64,000 nt of DNA from Catellatospora vulcania (GTDB lineage: Bacteria; Actinomycetota; Actinomycetes; Mycobacteriales; Micromonosporaceae). A model generated the notes under the pieces. It made no database searches. It had not been told where the DNA came from and saw only the letters and a list, made by a program, of their open reading frames with translations. Each line of letters starts with the position of its first letter. The stretch's first letter is position 1. The stretch covers positions 211,979 through 275,978 of the forward strand of contig NZ_ML769303.1 in NCBI RefSeq assembly GCF_009720385.1. The letters run 5' to 3'. Both the position numbers and the translations under genes were made by a program. Shown here in pieces: positions 17,601 to 24,347 of this stretch.

Positions 17601-19567
17601 CGCCTGCCCAGGCCGCTGCTCCCGGCACGATCGTCGGGCAGCTCACGGACGGCGGTCAGCCCGTCCACGGCGCGTCGGTCCAGGCCACGGCCGTGGACGG
17701 TGAGGGCTGGGGCTACACCACCACCGACGAGACCGGCCACTACCAGCTCGCGGACCTGCCCGCCGGGGCCTACCGCGTCTACTTCGACGTGTCGGGCCGG
17801 CCGGGCCAGTACGCCTACGGGACGGTCGACTACTACGCGGCGGCGAGCATCACGGTGCCCGCCGGCGGTCAGGTGACCGTCGACGACGCGCTGCTGCCGA
17901 CCGGCACCATCACCGGCACGTTCCGGGACCGGTCGGGCAACCCCGTGCCGTCGCTGTACGTGCGGGCCGACTCGCCCGACGGCGACAGCGTCAGCGCGTA
18001 CACCGATCAGGACGGCCGCTACACGCTGCGGGTGCTGCCGGGCTCCTACCGGGTGCTGTTCGAGGTCTCCTCGGGCGCCTACCAGTACGCACCGGGGAAG
18101 ATCGGGCACGAGACCGCCTCCGTCTACCCGGTGGCGGTGGGCCAGACCGTGACGGTGGACGACACGCTGCTGCCCTCCGGCTCCGTCGCGGGGCGTTTCG
18201 TCGACCGGGCCGGGGCGGGCATCGCCGACGTGCAGGTGTCGGTGCAGAGCGACGCCGGGCCGTACTACTCCGCGATGACGGACGCGGCCGGCGACTACCG
18301 CATCGACGGTGTGTTCGAAAGCGACGACTACCGGGTGTCCTTCTACAGCTGGGAGCGCAACTTCGAGCAGCACGCCTACGGCAAGCTCGACCGCGCCGAC
18401 GCGACGGCGTTCACCGTGACCGCGGACGCGGTCACCCGGGTCGACGACACCCTGCTGCCGACCGGCACGGTGCACCTCACCGTGACCGACGCGGTAACCG
18501 GCGCGCCGATCCCGGCGTTCTGGGGAGAGGTCGGCATGATCCACGCGGACGGCGTCGACGGCTCGCTCACGCTGGAGGGTGTCACCGCCGGCGCGCAGCG
18601 GTACTACGTCAGCGCCGAAGGCTATCTCGGCGCGGCCCGGACCGGGGTCGTGGTTGCCGAAGGCGTCACCACGGAGATCGCCGTGGCGCTCAGCCCGGTC
18701 GCGAAGGTCACCACGACGGTGGTCGACGCGAAGACCGGCGCGCCCGTCGAGGGCTTCTGCGTGCAGCCGATCGTGCCCACGGGTCTCGCCATCGGCACGG
18801 GCTGCGCGGAGAGCGACAGCGCCGGCAAGGTCGTCATCGACTGGCTGGCCGCCGGGACCTACCAGCTGTTCGCCTACAAGCTGCCGAACAGTCAGAACCC
18901 CACGCCCTACGGCGCGCAGTGGGTCACCGCCGACGGTGGCACCGGCACCCAGACGCTGGCCGCGGTCATCACGGCCGTGCCGGGGCAGACCGTCGCCGCG
19001 CCGACCGTCAAGCTGGACCGCCGCGGCACCGTCACCGGCAAGATCCGGGCAGCTGACGGCACGCCCGCCAAGAAGGCGTACGTCGGCTTCGGCAACTTCC
19101 ACTACCACAGCGGCGACGGGGGCATCAACTTCCCGGCGGCGGCCGACGGCGCCTACTCCGTCGACTTCCTCGGTCCGTACCTGTGGCCGCTGCACTTCTA
19201 CGCCCAGGACCACGCGCCGCAGTGGAGCGGGAACTCGGGCGGCCGGTCCGGCGCGACCAAGGTCAAGGTGCGGGCGGGCAAAACGGTCGTGTACGACATC
19301 CAGTTGCTGAAGGGCACCAAGGTCACGGTCAACGCCCCGGACAGCGGCGCGTTCGTGGCGTACCACGCGGCGACCGGCGAGACCAGCGGCAGCTGCAGCG
19401 GCTGGCCCGCGATGAGCTGCGACATGCTGGTGCTCGGCCCGCAGAAGGTGCGCTTCAAGATCTGGGGCAACGAGGAGGACTTCTGGTACGGCGGAGCCGA
19501 CTTCGCCACCGCCACCTCGGTGAACATCCCCGCGACGGGCACCCTGACGGTGAACGTCACCCGATGA
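17528..19567 (+). CDS. Secreted carboxypeptidase-regulatory-repeat protein, tandem copy 2
   Basis: 679 aa from ATG 17528 with GAGGA upstream. Same architecture as the copy at 15260: identical signal peptide start, six CarboxypepD_reg-like repeats (GTIVGQLTDGGQPVHGA, GTITGTFRDRSGNPVPS, GSVAGRFVDRAGAGIAD and so on), then a C-terminal region with cysteines in SGSCSG and MSCDML. The last about 130 residues (from FLGPYLWPLHFYA) differ from copy 1 at only a few positions, while the central repeats have diverged strongly. Likely secreted, with unknown ligand. The conserved leader implies the two genes respond to the same signal. The same hairpin terminator follows. Confidence 0.85.
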   Translation: MLRTSARRLGVLALALAIGTLGLAAPAQAAAPGTIVGQLTDGGQPVHGASVQATAVDGEGWGYTTTDETGHYQLADLPAGAYRVYFDVSGRPGQYAYGTVDYYAAASITVPAGGQVTVDDALLPTGTITGTFRDRSGNPVPSLYVRADSPDGDSVSAYTDQDGRYTLRVLPGSYRVLFEVSSGAYQYAPGKIGHETASVYPVAVGQTVTVDDTLLPSGSVAGRFVDRAGAGIADVQVSVQSDAGPYYSAMTDAAGDYRIDGVFESDDYRVSFYSWERNFEQHAYGKLDRADATAFTVTADAVTRVDDTLLPTGTVHLTVTDAVTGAPIPAFWGEVGMIHADGVDGSLTLEGVTAGAQRYYVSAEGYLGAARTGVVVAEGVTTEIAVALSPVAKVTTTVVDAKTGAPVEGFCVQPIVPTGLAIGTGCAESDSAGKVVIDWLAAGTYQLFAYKLPNSQNPTPYGAQWVTADGGTGTQTLAAVITAVPGQTVAAPTVKLDRRGTVTGKIRAADGTPAKKAYVGFGNFHYHSGDGGINFPAAADGAYSVDFLGPYLWPLHFYAQDHAPQWSGNSGGRSGATKVKVRAGKTVVYDIQLLKGTKVTVNAPDSGAFVAYHAATGETSGSCSGWPAMSCDMLVLGPQKVRFKIWGNEEDFWYGGADFATATSVNIPATGTLTVNVTR

Positions 19568-19573
19568 CGGTCT

Positions 19574-19599
19574 GCCGGGGCGGGTCCGCCCGCCCCGGC
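19574..19599. terminator. Hairpin after tandem copy 2
   Basis: 11-bp stem 19574-19584 / 19589-19599, loop TCCG, a duplicate of 17312-17337. It also lies just downstream of the convergent DUF2795 gene. Confidence 0.75.
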
Positions 19600-19618
19600 T
19601 CCGCCGCCGCGCGACCGG

Positions 19619-19918
19619 TCAGCTGAGCTCGGTGTTCGGGACCTCGCGCAGGTACGAGGCGACCTTCTTGTTGTGCGAGCGTGCCTGGGCGGCCTTCTGC
19701 GTGACCGTGGTCCCCTCCTCGACCGACGGGTCGAGCCGGACCGAGCTGCGCACCTCGGACATGTTCCGGTAGACCTCGGGCGGCAGCGTCCGGGCGAGCT
19801 TCAGCACGTCACCGTCACTGGTGTATTCGATGACGTGTGAGAAGATTGCGTGCTTATCCGCCGGAAAGTCTATGTCGCGCAGTGCTTGCTGCATCTGCAG
19901 CCAGGTTTGGTTCTCCAT
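19619..19918 (-). CDS. DUF2795 domain protein
   Basis: 99 aa from ATG 19918. Residues about 5-58 (LQMQQALRDIDFPADKHAIFSHVIEYTSDGDVLKLARTLPPEVYRNMSEVRSSV) match the DUF2795 pattern of a small helical fold: L-x-x-(I/V)-(D)-(F/Y)-P-A followed by VLKLARTLP and Y.x.SEV. The C-terminal 40 residues are basic and polar (QKAAQARSHNKKVASYLREV). Such proteins are common in actinobacteria, usually of unknown function and sometimes stress-associated. There is no membrane segment. It stands alone, convergent with the secreted paralogue. Confidence 0.8.
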   Translation of the reverse strand: MENQTWLQMQQALRDIDFPADKHAIFSHVIEYTSDGDVLKLARTLPPEVYRNMSEVRSSVRLDPSVEEGTTVTQKAAQARSHNKKVASYLREVPNTELS

Positions 19919-20017
19919 GCTTCGACTCTGATCCGTCGCTGTGCCGCACACGGCCTGTTCCCGGAAAATCCTTCGCCGCAGCGGCTTCCGTGCCGTCCGG
20001 GCAGGGCCGCTGCCGCG

Positions 20018-21274
20018 TCAGCTCGTGGCGGCGGCCACCGGCACGGCCCGCCGCCGGGCCGTGCCCGCCAGCCGGAGGGCGGCCGCGACGAGGGCCAGCG
20101 CCACCGTCGCCGCGCCCGAGGCCAGCAGCGTGCTGCCCGGTCCGAGCCAGGCGACCAGCGGCCCGCCGAACGCGGCCCCGATCGGGGCGGCCGCCACGGT
20201 GATGGAACCCCGGGCGGCCAGCACCGCGGGCAGGTCGGTTGGACCGGCCGCGGACTGGAACAGCGTGATGTTGAACGCCGGGAACGGGCCGTAGATGAGG
20301 CCGCCGGCGGCCAGCCCGACCATGGTGATCCAGGTCGAGGTGGTGAACCCGAACGGCAGCAGCGCAGCCCCCCAGCCCGCGATGACCACGATGGTGAACG
20401 GCCACGGCGTCACCCGCCGCAGCGAGCCCGCGAGCAGGCCGCCGAGCAGCGCGCCGACGCCGAAGACGGCCCAGTAGACACCGAGGAAGCCGGCCGAGCG
20501 GCCGAGCGTGTCGACGATGAACAGCGGCAGCGCCACCTCGACCGGGCCGTACAGGAAGAAGAAGACCGCGGTGAGCGCGAGCAGGCCGAGCAGCTCGGGT
20601 CGCCGGGCCAGCAGGCGGAAGCCGCTGGTGGTGCCGGTCGGCTCGGGCTCGGCCGGGGCGGCGGCGGCCGGGATGCGGCGCAGTTGCGCGGCCAGCACGA
20701 GGTAGGTCAGCGCGTCGACGGCCAGCGCTATGCCGGGGCCGGTGGCGGCGACCAGCAGCCCGGCCAGCGGCGGCCCGGTGATGATGGCCGTGGTCTGGCT
20801 GGTGCCGAGCAGCGTGTTCGCGGGCAGCCGGTGCTCGGCCGGCACGAGTCGGCTGACCAGCGTGTAGGTGCCGGCCGACCCCCACGCGACCAGCAGCGAC
20901 GAGACGGCCAGCAGGGCGACGTAGCCGGCGGGGGAGAGCAGCCCGAGCAGGTGCAGCACGGCGGCTGCGCCCAGGCCGCCGGCCCGCAGCAGCGCGTTCG
21001 CGGTGACCAGTAGACGCGCGTCGACCCGGCGCAGCCACGGGGCCAGCGCCAGCGCGCCGAGCGCGGCGGGCAGCGTGTACGCGGCGACGGCCGCGCCGAC
21101 GACGAGGGCCGCCCGCTCCGGTGCGGCGATGCGGATGGCCAGCAGCGAGATGGTGACCACGCTCAGCCCGTCGCCGAGGTAGGACACGGTCTCGCCGGAC
21201 AGCAGGCGGCGGAACCCCGGCACCTGCAGCACGTCCCGGTAGGCGGCCGGGACCAGGCGATTCGTCACACGCAT
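20018..21274 (-). CDS. MFS transporter
   Basis: 418 aa from ATG 21274 (a TTG at 21295 is also in frame). Twelve membrane segments; the N-terminus VLQVPGFRRLLSGETVSYLGDGLSVVTISLLAIR is typical of the MFS_3 exporter group (RxLxxGxxxSxLGDxxxxxAL). Proteins of this type export drugs or siderophores, but the substrate cannot be told here. It has no adjacent regulator, being divergent from a small lipoprotein gene. The C-terminus is Arg-rich (RLAGTARRRAVPVAAATS). Confidence 0.85.
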   Translation of the reverse strand: MRVTNRLVPAAYRDVLQVPGFRRLLSGETVSYLGDGLSVVTISLLAIRIAAPERAALVVGAAVAAYTLPAALGALALAPWLRRVDARLLVTANALLRAGGLGAAAVLHLLGLLSPAGYVALLAVSSLLVAWGSAGTYTLVSRLVPAEHRLPANTLLGTSQTTAIITGPPLAGLLVAATGPGIALAVDALTYLVLAAQLRRIPAAAAPAEPEPTGTTSGFRLLARRPELLGLLALTAVFFFLYGPVEVALPLFIVDTLGRSAGFLGVYWAVFGVGALLGGLLAGSLRRVTPWPFTIVVIAGWGAALLPFGFTTSTWITMVGLAAGGLIYGPFPAFNITLFQSAAGPTDLPAVLAARGSITVAAAPIGAAFGGPLVAWLGPGSTLLASGAATVALALVAAALRLAGTARRRAVPVAAATS

Positions 21275-21403
21275 CGGCACAGCCTGCCAGTTCAACCAGG
21301 CTTGAGGTCAAGGGTGTCCGGCGGGTCGGGCGACTGTGCCGGAACCGTGCGGGGCTGTGGCGACTCGTCCTGGTGACCGCCGCCCCGCACCCGGGAGACT
21401 CCG

Positions 21404-21904
21404 ATGACCGTTTCGCTGAGGCAATCTGCAGCCGTCCTGGCCGCTTGCGCCATGCTCGCCGCCGGTTGCACGGGACAGGATCAGCCGTCCGCCACGCCGA
21501 GCCCGTCGCCGGCGGCCCCCTCCCTCGCGCCGGGGTGCGCCGCCACCAAGGTGGAGAACGGGCCGCTGCCGGACTGGGCGCGCGCCGGGTTCAGCGGCGA
21601 CGCGCGGGCTGTGTACGTGCTCGGCGTGCAGGGTGAGATCGCCGCGGTGCTGTTCGGGCACCCGCTGACCCATGACCGCAAGGACGGTGCGAGCAACAAG
21701 ATCCTGTGGGTGTCCCGGGAGGCGTCCGAGCCGGGCACGCTGACGATCAAGGCGCGGCGGGAGGGTACGGGCGAGCCGGTGCTCCGCGAGGTCTCTCGGG
21801 GACCGGGGCCGTCGATCATCGACCTGCCGGGGCCGGGCTGCTGGCGGTTGTACCTGAGCTGGCCCGGCCACACCGACACGATGGACCTGGTCTACGCCGG
21901 GTGA
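21404..21904 (+). CDS. Putative lipoprotein
   Basis: 166 aa; GGGAG precedes ATG 21404. The lipobox LAAGC puts the lipidated cysteine at residue 22, followed by a flexible linker (SATPSPSPAAPSLAP). The mature domain (about 125 residues) has two further cysteines (PGCAATK, PGCWRLYLSW) that could form a disulfide; the ending GCWRLYLSWPGHTDTMDLVY is typical of a beta-sandwich fold found in small actinobacterial lipoproteins. It lies between an MFS gene and a LacI gene without obvious partnership. Function unknown; probably anchored outside the membrane. Confidence 0.78.
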   Translation: MTVSLRQSAAVLAACAMLAAGCTGQDQPSATPSPSPAAPSLAPGCAATKVENGPLPDWARAGFSGDARAVYVLGVQGEIAAVLFGHPLTHDRKDGASNKILWVSREASEPGTLTIKARREGTGEPVLREVSRGPGPSIIDLPGPGCWRLYLSWPGHTDTMDLVYAG

Positions 21905-21985
21905 GCCGGGCTGCTTTCGCCCACAGTGGACGATGGCGTACGCGAACCCTACCGCCGCCCGGGAACAGCGGGTTATGGTGCATCA

Positions 21986-23023
21986 ATGACGGACGGGAGC
22001 GCTTCCACGCCGCACCCGGGACCTGCCGGGCCGGCCACGCTGGCCGAGGTGGCCCGCGCGGCCGGGGTCTCCATCGCGACCGCCTCGCGCGTGCTCAACA
22101 ACTCGAGCCAGGTCAGCGCCGAGGCGTACCGGCGGGTCTGCGACGCGGCGAGCCGGCTCGGCTACCGGCGGCACCGGGCGGCCTGGGGGCGCTCGTCGGC
22201 CGGGGCCCGTGCCGTGGCTGCGGTCGTGCACGCCGGGCACCGGCTGGTCTTCACCGAGCCGTTCTTCGCCCGCTTCCTGGGCGCGGTGGAGACCGAGCTG
22301 GCGCGCTACGATCTGCCGCTGCTGGTGACGAACGTGTCCGGCTCGCTGGCCGAGAACGTCGGGCGCTACCTGCGGGCCGGCAACCTGGCCGGCGTGATCA
22401 TCGTGTCGGATCACGGCCCGCTGCCGCTGTCCGGCTCGCTGGCCGCGCTCGGGCTGCCGATGACCGTGGTCGGCCGGCCGCTGCACCCCTACCAGCTGCC
22501 CTATGTGGACGCCGACAACCGCGGCGGGGCCCGCGCGGCTGTGGAACACCTGCTGAGCAAGGGGTACCGGTCGATCGGGCACATCGCAGCCCCGCCGGAC
22601 ACCGGGCCGGGGGCCGACCGCCTGGCCGGCTACCGCGACGCGATCCATGCCTCCGGGCTGACCGACCTGCCCGTCGCGTACGGCGACTGGAGCCAGGCGT
22701 CCGCGGCCCACGCCATGCAGCGGCTGCTCGGCCAGCGCCCGCAGCTAGACGCGGTGTTCGCCGCGTCCGATGTGATGGCGGCGGGCGCGGTGCGCTACCT
22801 GCGCCAGGCCGGCCGGCGCATCCCCGACGACGTGGCCGTGGTCGGGTTCGACGACCACGCCCTGGCCGTGCAGGTGCGCCCGGCGCTGACCACGGTGCGC
22901 CAGCCCGTCGAGCTGATGGGCGCGACCGCCGTGCAGGGCCTGCTCGCGGCCGCCAACGGTGAGCTGCCCGGGGAGAGCGCCACCGTGCTGCCCACCGAAC
23001 TCATCGTGCGCGACTCCGCCTGA
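21986..23023 (+). CDS. LacI-family transcriptional regulator
   Basis: 345 aa from ATG 21986. N-terminal LacI helix-turn-helix at residues about 16-60 (ATLAEVARAAGVSIATASRVLNNSSQVSAEAYRRVCDAASRLGYRRH), then a periplasmic-binding-protein-like sensor domain (VAAVVHAG, FFARFLGAVETELARYDLPLLV, YVDADNRGGARAAVEHLL, GYRSIGHIA, DAVFAASDVMAAGAVRYLRQAGRRIPDDVAVVGFDDHA, LTTVRQPVELMGATA). The family senses sugars or nucleosides and represses catabolic or glycosidase genes. No sugar transporter or glycosidase is adjacent; the nearest is the GH6 cellulase 1.3 kb on, beyond another gene. Its targets are therefore unknown. Confidence 0.9.
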   Translation: MTDGSASTPHPGPAGPATLAEVARAAGVSIATASRVLNNSSQVSAEAYRRVCDAASRLGYRRHRAAWGRSSAGARAVAAVVHAGHRLVFTEPFFARFLGAVETELARYDLPLLVTNVSGSLAENVGRYLRAGNLAGVIIVSDHGPLPLSGSLAALGLPMTVVGRPLHPYQLPYVDADNRGGARAAVEHLLSKGYRSIGHIAAPPDTGPGADRLAGYRDAIHASGLTDLPVAYGDWSQASAAHAMQRLLGQRPQLDAVFAASDVMAAGAVRYLRQAGRRIPDDVAVVGFDDHALAVQVRPALTTVRQPVELMGATAVQGLLAAANGELPGESATVLPTELIVRDSA

Positions 23024-23046
23024 CCTGGGCCGAGGGCCGGCCGGGC

Positions 23047-23952
23047 TCAGTCGTGGACGGCCATGTGCAGGCGGATGGTGGTCGCGCCGGGGCGGGCGTG
23101 CACGCGTACCAGATCGCAGTGCAGGTTGGCGGTCAGCAGGCCGCCGCCGCCGGCCAGCGGGTGGGTGAGCTGGCCGGAGTCGCGCAGCTGGCACACCACC
23201 AGGTCGCGTTCGGGCCAGACGCTCACCGCGCCGGGACCGTCGGTGTGCGCGAGGGTGCCGCCGGCCAGTTCGGACACGACGTCGGCGAGCAGGTCGCGCC
23301 GCTCCGGCTTCAGCCCGGCGGTGGTCGCGTGGCCGGTCACGAAGGAGCGCACCCCGGCCAGGTCGTGCACCGCGTCGTAGCGCATCGTCGCCGCGTAGGG
23401 CGGGGGAGCGGGCAGCGGCGGGTGGAACGCGACGGCGGTCTGCCGCGGGTCGCCGTACGCGGGGCTCGGTCGGCGCTCGCCGCGCAGCAGCAGCTCGGGG
23501 TGGGTGCGGTGGGCGTCCGACACCATGTGCGGGTCCAGGTTCGCCGCGTCGCACGGGCACAGCAGCGCCACGTCGCGGCCCGCGAACGCGAGGTTGACCA
23601 GCGCCTCGTGCGCGACACAGGCCGGATACTCCAGCGCGCTGCGGCCCGGCCACAGCGGCTCGGCGACGATCGCGGTGCGGCGGCCGCCGAACTCGTCGGC
23701 GAAGGCCAGCAGCACCCCGGGCAGGATGGCGCCGGGGTTGCGGCCGGCGACGGTCAGATCGGTGAAGCGCACCCGCTCGGCGTACGAGCCGAGGCAGTCG
23801 CGCAGGATCTCCAGCTTCGCGCTGGGCACGGCGACCAGCACCGGCTGCCCGGCGCCGAGGGCGGTGTGGACGAAGGCAAGGGTGCCGCTGACGTACTCGG
23901 CGACCCCGCGATAGGGGAAGCCGACGTGTTCGCGTGGTGCAGGTTCGGACAT
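23047..23952 (-). CDS. MEDS-domain sensor with HATPase_c (RsbW-like) domain
   Basis: 301 aa. Residues about 8-165 match a MEDS (DcmR-type sensory) domain: HVGFPYRGVAEYVSGTLAFVHTALGAGQPVLVAVPSAK, FTDLTVAGRNPGAILPGV, and CPCDAANLDPHMVSDAHRTHPELL. Residues about 190-295 form a GHKL ATPase domain of the anti-sigma/RsbW type (VTGHATTAGLKPERRDLLADVVSELAGG with the N-box, GAVSVWPERDLVVCQLRDSGQL). There is no H-box, so it is more likely a serine-kinase/anti-sigma or sensor module than a true histidine kinase. Many actinobacteria carry such fusions in stress or redox signalling. A sigma-B-type promoter motif lies 92-117 bases upstream, consistent with a role in general stress control. Confidence 0.82.
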   Translation of the reverse strand: MSEPAPREHVGFPYRGVAEYVSGTLAFVHTALGAGQPVLVAVPSAKLEILRDCLGSYAERVRFTDLTVAGRNPGAILPGVLLAFADEFGGRRTAIVAEPLWPGRSALEYPACVAHEALVNLAFAGRDVALLCPCDAANLDPHMVSDAHRTHPELLLRGERRPSPAYGDPRQTAVAFHPPLPAPPPYAATMRYDAVHDLAGVRSFVTGHATTAGLKPERRDLLADVVSELAGGTLAHTDGPGAVSVWPERDLVVCQLRDSGQLTHPLAGGGGLLTANLHCDLVRVHARPGATTIRLHMAVHD

Positions 23953-24043
23953 GCGTCACGCGGCCGGGAGCGGTGGTGCGGTGGACGCGCCTTCGCGGGG
24001 CACGAGCCATGAGGCCACCTGTTGCCATGCCATAGCGGGGGCG

Positions 24044-24069
24044 TTACCCCGCGCCGACAGCGGTTAAAC
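24044..24069 (-). promoter_or_regulatory. Sigma-B-type promoter of the MEDS sensor gene
   Basis: On the minus strand GTTT (24069-24066), 16 bases, GGGTAA (24049-24044), matching the actinobacterial sigma-B/F consensus GNNT-N14-16-GGGTA. The predicted transcript begins about 85 bases before the start codon at 23952. Confidence 0.55.
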
Positions 24070-24252
24070 ACCGTTCGCGGAAAAGATTCGCCAAGCCCTC
24101 GCGGGACGGCATGAGCACCGTGCAACGGCGGACCGCCGGCGTCGTGAGAACGACGCCGGCGGCCGTGCCGCTGCCGGCGGGGCCCAAGTTTCCGCCCCAG
24201 CGGCACTTCCTACAGACCCGCCGCGCCGGTGCGCCCGGTGCGGCGGGGTTCC

Positions 24253-24289
24253 CGCCGGCCGGGCAGCCGTGACGGATGCCCGGCCGGCG
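24253..24289 (-). terminator. Terminator of the GH6 cellulase gene
   Basis: Perfect 13-bp stem 24253-24265 / 24277-24289 with an 11-base loop, 59 bases past the GH6 stop on the minus strand. Confidence 0.7.
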
Positions 24290-24347
24290 CGAGGACGGCC
24301 CCGATCCTGAGCACCCACGCGGATGCGGGACCGTCACTCGGTAGCGG

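Larger units (their letters stand above)
23953..24347. other. Intergenic region between the MEDS sensor and GH6 genes
   Basis: 395 bases without a credible gene. It holds the sigma-B-type promoter of the MEDS gene (24044-24069) and the GH6 terminator hairpin (24253-24289); the rest, about 24070-24250, is GC-rich with no structure I can name. Confidence 0.6.
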
